Shown here one piece after another: positions 8,508 to 19,537 of a DNA stretch of 50,562 nucleotides. Each line of letters opens with the position of its first letter. The stretch's first letter is position 1. The DNA is from Dyella sp. ASV24 (GTDB lineage: Bacteria > Pseudomonadota > Gammaproteobacteria > Xanthomonadales > Rhodanobacteraceae). The stretch spans positions 1 to 50,562 of the forward strand of contig NZ_JAELTQ010000020.1 in NCBI RefSeq assembly GCF_016428905.1, in the 5' to 3' direction. The notes under the pieces are model-generated. The model was not told the DNA's origin and made no database searches. It saw only the letters and a program-made list of their open reading frames with translations. The position numbers and the translations under genes are program-made.

Positions 8508-9226
8508 GACGACGCCGCGTCGTCGCCGTGCAGCAGTTTCGGCCAGCGCGTGGCCACACCCAGTATCAACTCGTGCAGGCTTGGATGAGGAATGTTGCGC
8601 AGATGCCAGCGCCGGAAGAAATGCTCCAGCACGAAAGCGCTTGCGATCAACATGTAGCCACCCACGTGGGCGTACGACTGCGCAAGCCCTGCGGATACCG
8701 GCCACGGCGACGCGATACCGAGCGCACCGAGCAAGCCACCGGGCTCCGCGCAGAACAACAACACCGCGAGCACCGATGCCTGCGCCGAGGCAAGCAGCGT
8801 CCAGAACCAGGTAAGGTGGCGCGCGTAAGCGGCGACGCCGGGTACATCGAGACGCTCACGACCTTCGAGCGCTTCGATGATGCGTGCGATCAATGGCATG
8901 CTGCCTGCGCGCAAACTGCGCCCGAACAGGCAGGCCAATAAAACGTTGACCGCGATGGGCACACATTCCAAGAGCAACCCTGCCATCCCGTGCCAACCCA
9001 GCCAGCCCATGGCCGCCAGTGTGGCGAGCCAGACGCTCCAAGGCAGCGGACGTCTCGCAGAAAGCGCGGGCGCCATCAGCACGGTAAGCAACAACGCGCA
9101 GGCAGCCAGCGAGAAACCCTGGCGATGCGTCAACGCGCCAGCCATCGCCAACACCGGGTAACCGAGCATCAACGGCAACCAGCGCCGCGACGTCGATTTA
9201 GGTGTGGATGCAGAAGATGGCGACAT
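8504..9226 (-). CDS. COG4648-type polytopic membrane protein (ApeG-like)
   Basis: A 240-residue inner-membrane protein with about six hydrophobic segments, for example near residues 18-35, 40-60, 63-100 and 140-200. Members of this family recur in aryl polyene clusters between the ACP and dehydratase genes, in the same order as here. Biochemical function is not established. The conserved-looking C-terminal region FFRRWHLRNIPHPSLHELI is polar and probably cytoplasmic. It is followed with a 4-nt overlap by the dehydratase gene, indicating coupled translation. Confidence 0.75.
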   Translation of the reverse strand: MSPSSASTPKSTSRRWLPLMLGYPVLAMAGALTHRQGFSLAACALLLTVLMAPALSARRPLPWSVWLATLAAMGWLGWHGMAGLLLECVPIAVNVLLACLFGRSLRAGSMPLIARIIEALEGRERLDVPGVAAYARHLTWFWTLLASAQASVLAVLLFCAEPGGLLGALGIASPWPVSAGLAQSYAHVGGYMLIASAFVLEHFFRRWHLRNIPHPSLHELILGVATRWPKLLHGDDAASS

Positions 9227-9305
9227 GGATGACTCGGCCCATCAGGCAACGTGGCGGCGACAGTGCAAGTCTGCCGCGTGCGCAACCCATCATGCCTGAT
9301 CTTGG

Positions 9306-9575
9306 TTAAACGACGCGGTGCCGCTCGATGTGCTCGGACAGCGTGCGCAAACTAGTGAAGATCTTGCGATTCTCGGGATTATCCGAGCGCAACTGGAATC
9401 CGTATCGCTTGGAAACCGCCAATGCGATTTCGAGCGCGTCGATGGAATCCAGACCCAGATCACCGCCGAAAAGCGGTGCATCGGGCTCGATCTGGTCGGC
9501 GGTGACGGTTTCCAGATTAAGGCTGTCCACGATCAGCGTGGCCAGTTCGTGTTGTGCGGTGCTCTGCTCGGCCAT
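9306..9575 (-). CDS. acyl carrier protein of the polyene cluster (ApeE/ApeF-like)
   Basis: An 89-residue acyl carrier protein with the phosphopantetheine site GLDSIDALE (Ser44). It would carry the growing aryl polyene chain. It is the first gene of the leftward operon, 79 bp before the membrane-protein gene, and diverges from the chorismatase with an 85-bp gap that must hold both promoters. Start at 9575 gives MAEQSTAQHELATL, a normal ACP N-terminus. APE systems usually have two ACPs; only one is visible in this window. Confidence 0.88.
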   Translation of the reverse strand: MAEQSTAQHELATLIVDSLNLETVTADQIEPDAPLFGGDLGLDSIDALEIALAVSKRYGFQLRSDNPENRKIFTSLRTLSEHIERHRVV

Positions 9576-9660
9576 GCCGTTTCGTACCCGAATACTTGCG
9601 CCTCTCCCCCAGTGGCGCCGGCCTAGCAGTGTAACATAGCGTCCCAGTTTCTCCGGTTGG

Positions 9661-10653
9661 ATGCCCATGGTTCAGGGTTGTGAAAACGTCAGGCTGGCGC
9701 TGCGCCGTGCGCCACGAGTGTCCTACCGATGGGTTGATCCCAGACAGATCTTGCAGGAGGCAGGCACGCTGGCCGTGTTCGGCTTCGGCACGGGCGCAAC
9801 GCGTAGCGACGATCCTCGTTGGCTGGGCGTGGATCTGGAAAGCTTTGATGCCCCCACCCCGCTTGAGGTATGGCAGGTCGAAGGCCCCGTAAGCCATGGT
9901 CGGCAGGGTGATGTGCAGTGGTCCAGCGGTGACGGCTGGCTGTTCGCCGCCATCACCCTCGATGAGGCCGCGCATGGCGGCCCATGCGCCACGGCGGTAT
10001 CCGCCTACACGCAACTGTGCAGCTTTGTCGCCACACGCCACGAGCGCCACGTGCAGCGCATCTGGAATTACCTGGGTGATATCAACCAGGGTGAAGGCGA
10101 TGGCGAACGCTACAAGCAGTTCTGCGACGGCCGTGCCGAAGGCATGGGCAACGTTTTCGCGGATGGCTTTCCGGCCGCTACCGCCATCGGCCATCACGCC
10201 TCGGCGATGCGGCTGCAGGTCTATCTGTTGGCCTGCGACGAACCCGGTGGGCGGGTGGAGAATCCCCGCCAGGTCAGCGCCTGGCGTTATCCCCGCCAGT
10301 ACGGCCGTACGCCACCCAGCTTTGCCCGCGCCATGACGCTGCCCGCTCAGGACGCGCTGGCCATCTCCGGTACCGCTGCCGTGGTGGGTCACGCCTCAGC
10401 TCACGAAGACGACTTGCTGGCGCAGCTCAACGAAACGCTGCTGAACCTGGAAGCGCTGCTGGCGAGTGCGGGAATGCCCAGCGGATTCGACACCCAATCG
10501 CCGCTCAAAGCCTATGTGCGACACCCCACCGACGCACCGGTGGTGCATGACTTCCTCCAGCGCCGCCTGCCCGGCGTGCCGGTGCTGCTGCTGCACGGCG
10601 ATGTCTGCCGTAGCGAGCTGCTGGTGGAGATCGACGGCTGGCGTTACGCCTAA
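9661..10653 (+). CDS. xanB2: chorismatase / hydroxybenzoate synthase, XanB2-FkbO-Hyg5 family
   Basis: A 330-residue enzyme of the chorismatase family, distinct from UbiC. The family hallmark RIWNYLGDINQGEGD...ERYKQFCDGR (about residues 133-158) is present, as are GVDLESFDAP early and LLHGDVCRSELLVEI at the end. In Xanthomonas XanB2 converts chorismate to 3- and 4-hydroxybenzoate plus pyruvate; 3-hydroxybenzoate is used as the xanthomonadin head group and 4-hydroxybenzoate for ubiquinone. The position next to the polyene ACP supports the same role here. Product ratio cannot be told from sequence. It converges with the secreted protein gene 8 bp downstream. Confidence 0.85.
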   Translation: MPMVQGCENVRLALRRAPRVSYRWVDPRQILQEAGTLAVFGFGTGATRSDDPRWLGVDLESFDAPTPLEVWQVEGPVSHGRQGDVQWSSGDGWLFAAITLDEAAHGGPCATAVSAYTQLCSFVATRHERHVQRIWNYLGDINQGEGDGERYKQFCDGRAEGMGNVFADGFPAATAIGHHASAMRLQVYLLACDEPGGRVENPRQVSAWRYPRQYGRTPPSFARAMTLPAQDALAISGTAAVVGHASAHEDDLLAQLNETLLNLEALLASAGMPSGFDTQSPLKAYVRHPTDAPVVHDFLQRRLPGVPVLLLHGDVCRSELLVEIDGWRYA

Positions 10654-10660
10654 GCCGGGC

Positions 10661-11455
10661 TCAGCCCGACCAGCCGTTGGGCGAACGACAGGCGGGAAAC
10701 GCCTGCCGGAAACTCGAGACCATGAAGTCCGCCTGTGCGGACTTCGCCGCAGGCAGCGCCGCATAAACCTCGGCCAGCGCCAAGGGACCCTTCTGCGCGT
10801 CACTGGTCGCTGCAATGGCGACGCTGCTTTGCACGGCGGCGTGAACCGCAAGGCCACTGGAGCGATAACGAAACAGCAGCGTGCAATCGTCCGGACGGGA
10901 TTGCCAGCTCATGACGGGGTTGGTCTGTCCCAGGTCGAACCCAGGCGTGCCCAACTCGGCCAGCTGCTCACCGGCGTTGGGAAGCAGGCCATTGGCGTCG
11001 CCAAGGACACATCCCACGCAAACCGGAATCACTTCATAGCTGACCCAGCCTCCAGAGACGCCCTCAGATGCGGTGAATACGTACCGTGTGCCGCCGTCGG
11101 CGCTGATGTCTGCCTCTCGCACGAGCCACCCGACAGGCACCGCCATCCAACCTGCGGCACTGCCGTAGAACCATTGCACGGCGTCTTTGGTCGGCAACGC
11201 AGAGACGGCAGGAAGTCCAGGCAGCCGGGCGATATCCGGCCGTATCCAGTCGCCAGCGGAATAGACGTCGATGAGCGTCGCCTCGGCGCCCGCGAACGAG
11301 ACCGTGCGCAAGCGGTAGTCGGCTCCCGCCGTGGACTGCGCCTCGGGTGAGGCCGGCAGCTCACGAATGTCTTTCGCCGCCCATGCGACTGGGCAAAGCA
11401 CCCATGACATCGCCAAGACGGCGATTGCAAGAACGCCACGAAACCGAATGCGCAT
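10661..11455 (-). CDS. secreted protein of unknown function (possibly DUF4850-like)
   Basis: A 264-residue protein with a clear signal peptide (RGVLAIAVLAMSWVLCPVAWA, cleavage after about residue 27). The mature part contains paired cysteines (VCVGCV and later DDCTLL, FPACRS) that could form disulfides in the periplasm, and a tryptophan-rich middle (WFYGSAAGWMAVPVGW). It resembles, from memory only, DUF4850 proteins of Xanthomonadaceae; I cannot confirm this. Start at 11455 (MRIRFRG) is preferred to a longer frame because it places the signal peptide at the N-terminus. It is same-strand with the next small secreted protein, 146 bp apart. Confidence 0.6.
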   Translation of the reverse strand: MRIRFRGVLAIAVLAMSWVLCPVAWAAKDIRELPASPEAQSTAGADYRLRTVSFAGAEATLIDVYSAGDWIRPDIARLPGLPAVSALPTKDAVQWFYGSAAGWMAVPVGWLVREADISADGGTRYVFTASEGVSGGWVSYEVIPVCVGCVLGDANGLLPNAGEQLAELGTPGFDLGQTNPVMSWQSRPDDCTLLFRYRSSGLAVHAAVQSSVAIAATSDAQKGPLALAEVYAALPAAKSAQADFMVSSFRQAFPACRSPNGWSG

Positions 11456-11601
11456 AAGCCCACCCCTGTCACGCCAGCAGGAAACGGAGCTTATACGGGG
11501 CCGCACACGGTCCGCGAGTCGGACGAACGGTTAGTGAGACACCGCCCTCTCTATGGCGTTAGGAGGATGGATGACCGATCGGGAAGACACCCGCCCAAAG
11601 C

Positions 11602-12153
11602 TCAGGATGTCGGGGATTTCGCGTAGGCCGGATCCAGATGCTTCAGAAAGTCATGCACCTGCGCGTCGAGGTACGGATTCGCCCCGCCCTGATCCCGGTC
11701 GGCCATCTCCTCCTTGCGCCATGTCATCGACTTGACCAGTTTTCCACTGACCGAGTCGAACACACGGACGTTCGCAACGTAGCTCACCAGCGGCGGCCCT
11801 TTGGACGCACTGACGAGGGAATTGCTGACCGACGCCATCTCTGGGGCATAACGCACCGTGACCCGATAAGGACTGCTGTCTGGCTGCCCTTGTGCAGGGT
11901 TTTCAGGAAGGCGCGCCACTTCTTCGGCCGTTACGGTGTTCACGCTTAACCTGCGGTCATCAGCCCAACGGCCAAACATCCGCTCGATGATCTCGCAATT
12001 GACCGTTTTACTGACGCAGGCGAGATAAAAGGAGAAACGCGGCGAGCCATCGTCACCGAACAGTTGCACGCTCGATGCGGCACGCGCGGGCGCACCTATA
12101 CCTTGCAGAACCAGTACACCCAAGACCACACACACGAACGTCCGCAAACGCAT
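11602..12153 (-). CDS. small secreted protein of unknown function
   Basis: A 183-residue protein with a signal peptide (LRTFVCVVLGVLVLQGIGAPARAA) and a mature domain of about 160 residues with two early cysteines (ACVSKTVNC) that could pair. The pattern YRVTVRYAP...VSYVANVRVFDSVSGKLVKSMTW looks like a beta-rich periplasmic domain. I do not recognise a family. It sits 57 bp downstream of glmU on the same strand and could be read through from glmU, but no shared function is implied. Confidence 0.6.
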   Translation of the reverse strand: MRLRTFVCVVLGVLVLQGIGAPARAASSVQLFGDDGSPRFSFYLACVSKTVNCEIIERMFGRWADDRRLSVNTVTAEEVARLPENPAQGQPDSSPYRVTVRYAPEMASVSNSLVSASKGPPLVSYVANVRVFDSVSGKLVKSMTWRKEEMADRDQGGANPYLDAQVHDFLKHLDPAYAKSPTS

Positions 12154-12210
12154 GCTCTGCTCCTTGTCCATGGGTCGCAGCACTGGCAAGAGCGCCATCG
12201 CCGCGGGGAT

Positions 12211-13584
12211 TCACTTCTGCTTGGTGGGTCTATGCCATCCCGTGAGCGTGACTTGCTTGGCGCGCGCCAGCGTCAGCTCGCCAGCCGGCGCATCTTTGCC
12301 GATAACCGAACCCGCACCGATGGTCGCGTCAGCACCGATGGTGACCGGCGCTACCAGCGCGCTATTGGAACCAATGAAGGCACGGTCGCCGATGGTCGTG
12401 AGGTGCTTGTTCACTCCATCGTAATTACAGGTGATCGTACCGGCGCCCACGTTCACACCGCTGCCGATGACGGTGTCGCCCAGATAGCTCAAGTGATTGG
12501 CCTTGCTGCCTTCGCCCAACGTGGCTTTCTTGGTTTCGACGAAGTTGCCGATGTGCACACCTGCGGCGAGTTCGGTACCCGGACGCAGGCGCGCGAATGG
12601 GCCGATGATGCATGGACCGTGCGTCACCACGCCTTCGAGATCGCAGTGGGCCTGCACGATGGTGCCTGCGGCCAGCTTGACGTTCTTCAAGCGCGTGAAT
12701 GGCCCCACCTGCACGTCGTCGCCAAGCACTACCTCGCCTTCGAGAATGACGTTGACGTCAATCTCCACGTCCATACCAGCATGGACCTTGCCACGCACAT
12801 CGATGCGCAGAGGATCCGAGAGACGCACGCCATCCAGCGCAAGTGACTTGGCGCTGCGAGCGCGGTATTCCGCTTCGAGTTCGGCCAACTGCCAGGGATT
12901 GTTCGCACCAGCGGCCTCGTACTCATCCTCGCATTCCACACAGGCTGCGGCGCGATTCTCTTCCGCAGCCATCGCGAAAATATCGGTGAGGTAGTACTCG
13001 CCCTGCACGTTGTTGCGGTCGAGTTTGGACGTCCAACGCTTTAGCGCGTCGGCCTCCGCCGCAACGATGCCGGTGTTGATCAGATTGATGGCGCGCTGGG
13101 TATCATCTGCGTCCTTTTCCTCGACCACCGCACGCACGAAGCCGTTACCGTCGCGCATGACGCGGCCATAGCCGAACGGATTAGTCACGCGTGTGGCGAG
13201 CAGACTCACGGTGCCTTCGGCGCGCACCAGCTTCTCGAGCGTCTGCGGCCGGGTCAGCGGTACATCGCCGTAAAGCACAAGCACTGTCGCGTCGTCAGGC
13301 ACGTCCAGCAGGGCCTCACGCACGGCGTGACCGGTGCCCAGGCGTTGGGATTGCAGCACCCAGCGCAGGTCCGGCTGCCCTTCGAACGCTGCCCGCACCT
13401 GGTCACCGCAATGACCGTAGACCACATGAACAGCTTGCGCCTGCAGGGCACGCGCCGCGTCGAGCACATGGGCCAACAACGGTCGCCCGGCCAGCGGCAT
13501 AAGCACCTTGGCCTTCTTCGATTTCATGCGCTTGCCCTCACCGGCGGCGAGGACGATGACGTGGAGCGGGGCGTTCTTGGGCAT
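12211..13584 (-). CDS. glmU: bifunctional N-acetylglucosamine-1-P uridyltransferase / glucosamine-1-P acetyltransferase
   Basis: A full-length GlmU (457 residues). The N-terminal uridyltransferase domain begins with the nucleotide-binding motif [11 protein letters not shown]...KVL (about residues 12-28). The C-terminal left-handed beta-helix (about 255-457) shows hexapeptide repeats such as [20 protein letters not shown] and [10 protein letters not shown]. It makes UDP-GlcNAc in the cytoplasm for peptidoglycan and lipopolysaccharide. Its place downstream of the atp operon matches a common gammaproteobacterial order, here with a lipoprotein gene between. Start [15 protein letters not shown] is standard. 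Confidence 0.97.
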   Translation of the reverse strand: MPKNAPLHVIVLAAGEGKRMKSKKAKVLMPLAGRPLLAHVLDAARALQAQAVHVVYGHCGDQVRAAFEGQPDLRWVLQSQRLGTGHAVREALLDVPDDATVLVLYGDVPLTRPQTLEKLVRAEGTVSLLATRVTNPFGYGRVMRDGNGFVRAVVEEKDADDTQRAINLINTGIVAAEADALKRWTSKLDRNNVQGEYYLTDIFAMAAEENRAAACVECEDEYEAAGANNPWQLAELEAEYRARSAKSLALDGVRLSDPLRIDVRGKVHAGMDVEIDVNVILEGEVVLGDDVQVGPFTRLKNVKLAAGTIVQAHCDLEGVVTHGPCIIGPFARLRPGTELAAGVHIGNFVETKKATLGEGSKANHLSYLGDTVIGSGVNVGAGTITCNYDGVNKHLTTIGDRAFIGSNSALVAPVTIGADATIGAGSVIGKDAPAGELTLARAKQVTLTGWHRPTKQK

Positions 13585-13667
13585 GAGTCGAGCCTGTCTT
13601 TAGCTAGCGGCGGAGGATAGCAGCCAGAATGCGGCTACCCAGGGACCTGAGGAGGTAGGCCTTGTGG

Positions 13668-14237
13668 CTATTTCGAGGTACGTGCGGGCGCCGAGGCATC
13701 CGTGACCGGCTTGCCGTCCTTCCAGGCAAAACGAAATACATAGTCCATGCTGAACGGACGCGCCTCACTACTCACTTCATGGGTGTTGCCGTTGGCATCG
13801 GCAGCCCACTGGCTGATGCGCAGAGGCTCAAACGTCCATTGCATGGCGGCGGCCCGCACCGCCGCGTCGAACAAGCGGGTATCAGGGTCCGCCCGCGCTT
13901 CGTCGTCAATCCGCACTTCGGAAACCCGGCCTTCCTCGTTGACGATCAGGCGTGCTCCGACCTCCCGGGGCGGGAGCCGCAGGTCGAGCAGCGTCGGCGG
14001 ATAGGCAGGTGCCGGGTGCTCGTGTGGTATCGCACCGGTGGATACCTGCCCTAGTGCGAGCGGGTAATGCTGAAGATCGTCCTTGGCAATGGAGCGATAC
14101 GAGGTGTCGCCTTCCGTCCCCGGCCTGGTCGGCCCTGGAGACGGCGCGCTCGCACAGCCCGCAAGGCCAACGCACAGGGCGCCAGCCCAGCAAACAAGGT
14201 GGTACATCCGCCTGCCGCGATGGAGCCATGCGTCCAT
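13668..14237 (-). CDS. lipoprotein with TonB-like C-terminal domain
   Basis: A 189-residue predicted lipoprotein. A strong ribosome-binding site (AAGGAGG, 7 nt spacing) decides the start at 14237. The N-terminus carries a signal sequence ending in the lipobox LAGC. The C-terminal half (about residues 75-180) has the TonB C-terminal pattern PPTLLDLRLPPREVGARL then V(E/S)EVRI and a final MQWTFEPLR. TonB C-terminal domains contact TonB-dependent receptors or act in envelope proteins; without an N-terminal transmembrane and proline linker this is not a normal TonB. It lies between the atp terminator and glmU. Confidence 0.65.
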   Translation of the reverse strand: MDAWLHRGRRMYHLVCWAGALCVGLAGCASAPSPGPTRPGTEGDTSYRSIAKDDLQHYPLALGQVSTGAIPHEHPAPAYPPTLLDLRLPPREVGARLIVNEEGRVSEVRIDDEARADPDTRLFDAAVRAAAMQWTFEPLRISQWAADANGNTHEVSSEARPFSMDYVFRFAWKDGKPVTDASAPARTSK

Positions 14238-14269
14238 GTCTACGCCTCCTTGCCGGATCGACGCAGCAT

Positions 14270-14299
14270 AAACAAAAACGCCGGCACAAGGCCGGCGTT
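14270..14299 (-). terminator. rho-independent terminator of the atp operon
   Basis: Perfect 9-bp stem (AACGCCGGC / GCCGGCGTT) with a 5-nt loop, followed on the minus strand by TTTTTGTTT. It lies 28 bp after atpC and before the lipoprotein gene, so it ends the ATP synthase transcript. Confidence 0.9.
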
Positions 14300-14327
14300 C
14301 TGCAGGTTGCTGCCTGAGCAAGCTCGC

Positions 14328-14753
14328 TCAGTGCTTGAGCGTCTTGCGCAGGCGCTCCAGCGCTTGCAGCTGAGTGATCGCCAGGGCCAGCTTGGCCTGT
14401 GCCTCGGCAATCTCGACCGTATCGGTGCGATTGGCCAGGGCGTCCTCGGCTTCCTGCTTGGCGCGCAGGGCAGATGCCTCATCAAGGTCGGATGCGCGTG
14501 CAGCGGTATCCGCCAGCACGGTGACGACCTGCGGCTGCACTTCCAGGATGCCGCCGGACACCCAGAACTGCTGACGCTCACCATTACCCAGCACCACGTC
14601 GACGTGGCCCGGCTTCAGGCGGGTGATCAGCGGCGCGTGGCGGGGCGCGATGCCCAGCTCGCCCATCTCGCCGGTGGCGACCACGAGCTGCGCGTCGCCC
14701 GAGAAGATCTCGGCTTCAGCGCTGACGATGTCGACACGAAGGGTATGACTCAT
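14328..14753 (-). CDS. atpC: ATP synthase F1 subunit epsilon
   Basis: A 141-residue epsilon subunit. The N-terminal beta-sandwich has the family pattern [13 protein letters not shown]...[14 protein letters not shown], and the C-terminal helical hairpin (about residues 90-138) is alanine- and glutamate-rich. It sits on the central stalk and can inhibit ATP hydrolysis. It is the last gene of the operon, separated from atpD by 127 bp that hold an inverted repeat element. Confidence 0.96.
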   Translation of the reverse strand: MSHTLRVDIVSAEAEIFSGDAQLVVATGEMGELGIAPRHAPLITRLKPGHVDVVLGNGERQQFWVSGGILEVQPQVVTVLADTAARASDLDEASALRAKQEAEDALANRTDTVEIAEAQAKLALAITQLQALERLRKTLKH

Positions 14754-14773
14754 TGGTGTTCTCGCTTTGCTTC

Positions 14774-14870
14774 GAGGGAATAGGGAATAGGGATTAAGGG
14801 AATCGGAGAAGCAGGGTGCGCCAACGTGCTGCGCTTTAGCTATTCCCTATTCCCGATTCTCTACTCCCTG
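14774..14870. repeat. inverted repeat element between atpD and atpC
   Basis: Left arm (14774-14811) is built from GGGAATA units; right arm (14839-14870) is its approximate reverse complement (TATTCCCTATTCCC). The transcript can fold into a long imperfect hairpin. A related copy lies between atpG and atpA at 17324-17410. From memory, GGGAATAGGGA-type elements are common between genes of Xanthomonadaceae. Confidence 0.8.
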
Positions 14871-14880
14871 AAAGCTGCCC

Positions 14881-16353
<1,473 letters not shown>

Positions 16354-16375
16354 TTAGGTTGGGTTCCGGCGAGCT

Positions 16376-17302
16376 TTAGACCGCCGCTGCGCCGCCCACG
16401 ATTTCCGAGATTTCCTGGGTAATCGCGGCCTGACGCGCCTTGTTGTAGATCAGCGTCAGTTCACCGATCACCTTGTTGGCGTTGTCCGACGCCGCCTTCA
16501 TCGCGACCATGCGCGCGGCATGCTCACTGGCGAGATTTTCCAGCACGCCCTGGTACACCACCGACTCGATGTAACGACCCAGCACGAACTCCAGCACGCT
16601 GGCTGCATCGGGTTCGTAGATGTAGTCCCAATCGTGCTTCTGCTCGAGCTTGAGGCCGGCCACCGGGAAATCCGGCGAATTCGGCTGACCCTCGGCGCCC
16701 ACCATTTCCTGGGCCACCACCGGCAGCGGCAGCAGCGCGTGGATCGACGGCTTCTGCGTCATGGTGTTGATGAAGTCGTTGTGCGCCAGGAACACGCGGT
16801 CCAGCTTGCCGCCGGTATAGGCGTCGAGCAGTACCTTGATAACGCCGATCAGGTCTTCCACCTTCGGCTTCTCACCCAGGTGAGTCGCACTGCCAATCAG
16901 GTTCACACCCTTGAGGCGGCGGAAGAACTGCACGGCCTTCTGGCCAACAGCGACGACGTCGATCTCGACGCCCTTTTCCTGCCACTGCTGGATAATCGGG
17001 AGCAGGCGGCGGAACAGGTTCGAGTTCAGGCCACCGCACAGACCACGATCGGTGCTGACAACCAGGAAACCGACGCGCTGAACCTTCTCGCGCTCCTGCA
17101 GGAACGGATGGCTGAAGTCGGTGCTGGCCTGAGCCACGTGCGCGATCACCTTGCGCATGGAGCGCGCATAGGGACGCGAGGCCTTCATCAGATCCTGCGC
17201 CTTGCGGATCTTCGAGGCCGAGACCATCTCGAGCGCGCGCGTCACCTTGCGCATGTTCTGCGTGCTCTTGATCTTGGTTTTGATTTCGCGTCCGCTTGCC
17301 AT
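16376..17302 (-). CDS. atpG: ATP synthase F1 subunit gamma
   Basis: Central stalk subunit of 308 residues. The N-terminal helix motif is [26 protein letters not shown], and the C-terminal helix [34 protein letters not shown] is complete. A slightly long internal loop (about residues 195-225) is seen compared with the E. coli protein (287 residues). It rotates within the alpha3beta3 ring. It sits 83 bp before atpD; the gap to atpA holds the second inverted repeat element. Confidence 0.97.
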   Translation of the reverse strand: MASGREIKTKIKSTQNMRKVTRALEMVSASKIRKAQDLMKASRPYARSMRKVIAHVAQASTDFSHPFLQEREKVQRVGFLVVSTDRGLCGGLNSNLFRRLLPIIQQWQEKGVEIDVVAVGQKAVQFFRRLKGVNLIGSATHLGEKPKVEDLIGVIKVLLDAYTGGKLDRVFLAHNDFINTMTQKPSIHALLPLPVVAQEMVGAEGQPNSPDFPVAGLKLEQKHDWDYIYEPDAASVLEFVLGRYIESVVYQGVLENLASEHAARMVAMKAASDNANKVIGELTLIYNKARQAAITQEISEIVGGAAAV

Positions 17303-17323
17303 TCTTTCGCTCGCTGTGCTCGC

Positions 17324-17410
17324 TCGAGGGAATAGGGAATGGGGATCAGAGAATAGGGCGGCGAGCTTGCAGCTCTTCCGATTCCCTACTCCCTACTCTC
17401 TATTCCCTGT
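17324..17410. repeat. inverted repeat element between atpA and atpG
   Basis: Second member of the GGGAATAGGGA family in this operon. Left arm starts with GAGGGAATAGGGAATGGGG near 17326; right arm ends with CTCTATTCCCTG near 17409. It occupies nearly the whole atpA-atpG gap, so it is transcribed within the atp messenger and can fold into an imperfect hairpin. Confidence 0.8.
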
Positions 17411-17415
17411 ACTAC

Positions 17416-18966
17416 TTACCAGCTGCCAGTCTTCTTGTACTCGTCGAGCGAGGACTTGAAGGTGGCTTCGATGTCGTTGTTCCAGTCACCGGTGGCGACG
17501 ATCTTCTTCATCAGCTCGCCGTGGTTCTGGTGCATGAAGGCATGCAGACCCTTCTCGAACGGCAGCACCTTGTTGACCGGTAGGTCATCGAGGTAGCCCT
17601 TCTCGGCGGCGTAGACCGACAGAGCGAGCTCGGCGATGGAGAGCGGCGCGTACTGCGACTGCTTCATCAGCTCGGTCACGCGCTGGCCACGATCCAGCTG
17701 AGCGCGGGTGGCCGGGTCCAGGTCCGAAGCGAACTGCGCGAACGCAGCCAGCTCGCGGAACTGCGCCAAGGCCAGCTTCACGCCGCCGGACAGCTTCTTC
17801 ACGATCTTGGTCTGAGCAGCACCACCCACGCGCGACACCGAAATACCGGCGTTCACGGCGGGACGGATACCGGCGTTGAACAGGTCGGTTTCCAGGAAGA
17901 TCTGGCCGTCGGTGATCGAGATCACGTTGGTCGGCACGAACGCGGACACGTCACCGGCCTGCGTTTCGATGATCGGCAGCGCGGTCAGCGAACCGGTCTT
18001 GCCCTTCACTTCGCCGTTGGTGAACTTCTCGACGTACTCGGCGGAAACGCGAGCGGCACGCTCGAGCAGACGCGAGTGGAGATAGAACACGTCACCCGGG
18101 TAGGCTTCACGACCCGGCGGGCGCTTCAGCAGCAGCGAGATCTGACGGTAGGCCACGGCCTGCTTGGACAGATCGTCATAGATGATCAGCGCGTCTTCGC
18201 CGCGGTCACGGAAGTACTCGCCCATGGCGCAGCCAGCGTACGGCGCGATGTACTGCAGCGCAGCGGACTCGGAGGCCGAAGCGACCACCACGATGGTGTT
18301 GGCCAGCGCGCCGTGCTCTTCGAGCTTGCGCACCACGTTGGCGATCGACGAGCGCTTCTGGCCGATGGCGACGTAGATGCACTTAATGCCGGAATCTTTC
18401 TGGTTGATGATCGCGTCGATGGCCAGCGCGGTCTTGCCGGTCTGGCGGTCACCGATGATCAGCTCACGCTGGCCACGGCCGATCGGGATCATCGAGTCGA
18501 CGGACTTGTAACCGGTCTGCACCGGCTGGTCGACCGACTGGCGCCAGATCACGCCCGGAGCGACCTTCTCGATCGGCGAGCTGGTCTTGGCATTGAGCGG
18601 GCCCTTGCCATCGATCGGGTTACCCAGCGAATCGACAACGCGACCCAGCAGTTCCGGACCGGTCGGCACTTCGAGGATGCGGCCGGTGGTCTTGGCGGTG
18701 TCGCCTTCGCGCAGGTGCTGGTACTCGCCCAGCACCACGGCGCCGACCGAGTCACGCTCGAGGTTCAGCGCCAGGGCGAACGAGTTGCCCGGCAGTTCGA
18801 TCATTTCGCCCTGCATCACATCGGCCAGGCCGTGGATGCGCACGATGCCGTCGGACACACTGATGATCGTGCCTTCGTTGCGTGCTTCCGCGCCAAGCTT
18901 GAACTGCTCGATGCGGGTCTTGATCAGTTCGCTGATCTCGGACGGGTTCAGAGTGGTGCTGGACAT
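17416..18966 (-). CDS. atpA: ATP synthase F1 subunit alpha
   Basis: Full-length alpha subunit (516 residues). The N-terminus is [19 protein letters not shown], the nucleotide-binding P-loop is GDRQTGKTA, and [11 protein letters not shown] is present. It forms the non-catalytic nucleotide sites of the F1 head. The start ATG at 18966 lies 34 bp after atpH. Confidence 0.97.
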   Translation of the reverse strand: MSSTTLNPSEISELIKTRIEQFKLGAEARNEGTIISVSDGIVRIHGLADVMQGEMIELPGNSFALALNLERDSVGAVVLGEYQHLREGDTAKTTGRILEVPTGPELLGRVVDSLGNPIDGKGPLNAKTSSPIEKVAPGVIWRQSVDQPVQTGYKSVDSMIPIGRGQRELIIGDRQTGKTALAIDAIINQKDSGIKCIYVAIGQKRSSIANVVRKLEEHGALANTIVVVASASESAALQYIAPYAGCAMGEYFRDRGEDALIIYDDLSKQAVAYRQISLLLKRPPGREAYPGDVFYLHSRLLERAARVSAEYVEKFTNGEVKGKTGSLTALPIIETQAGDVSAFVPTNVISITDGQIFLETDLFNAGIRPAVNAGISVSRVGGAAQTKIVKKLSGGVKLALAQFRELAAFAQFASDLDPATRAQLDRGQRVTELMKQSQYAPLSIAELALSVYAAEKGYLDDLPVNKVLPFEKGLHAFMHQNHGELMKKIVATGDWNNDIEATFKSSLDEYKKTGSW

Positions 18967-19000
18967 GGGTCGATATCCTGAAATGTAAGCCGCTAATTAC

Positions 19001-19534
19001 TTATGCCGTCAGCGCGCGGGTCATGCGCGCCAGACGTCCACGGGCAGAGCCGTCGATTACTTCGCTACCGGTATCGATCACCACGCCACCCAGCAGCGAT
19101 GCATCGACCTGGGTTTCCAGTTCGATCTCGCGCTTGAAACGACGCTTGAGCGATGCCTTGAGCTGCTCGGCCTGCGCGGCATCCAGCGCGAACGCACTGG
19201 TCACCTTCACCAGCAGCTGCGACTCGGATTCACGCTTGTACTGCTCGTACAGGGCACCGATTTCCGGCAACAGCGCCATGCGACGCTGTTCAGCCAGCTC
19301 ACCCAGGAAATGGGCAAACGGTGCGTCGGCAGCCACGCCTTGCGGCAGATGCAGCCCAACGAGCTGTTCCGGCGACACGCGTGGATCGTTGCCGAAACCG
19401 GCCACGCGCGGATCCTTGGCCACTTCCGCGGCAAAGGCCAACGCCTGCGACCATGCGCCAAGCGAGCCGGCCTCATGGGCCAGCTCGAAGGCAGCACGCG
19501 CATAGGGGCGGGCGAGGGTGATTGCCTGCGCCAT
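19001..19534 (-). CDS. atpH: ATP synthase F1 subunit delta
   Basis: Peripheral-stalk delta subunit of 177 residues. The start ITLARPYARAAFELA and the C-terminal signature (GGVVIDTGSEVIDGSARGRL) match the OSCP/delta family. It connects the F1 head to the b-subunit stalk. Only 3 bp separate it from atpF, so the two are tightly coupled. Confidence 0.96.
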   Translation of the reverse strand: MAQAITLARPYARAAFELAHEAGSLGAWSQALAFAAEVAKDPRVAGFGNDPRVSPEQLVGLHLPQGVAADAPFAHFLGELAEQRRMALLPEIGALYEQYKRESESQLLVKVTSAFALDAAQAEQLKASLKRRFKREIELETQVDASLLGGVVIDTGSEVIDGSARGRLARMTRALTA

Positions 19535-19537
19535 GGC

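Noticed and set aside
18076-18981. 301-residue frame antisense to atpA
   Set aside because: Shadow of atpA; residue usage (Asp, Val, His, Arg) is typical of reverse-frame artefacts.
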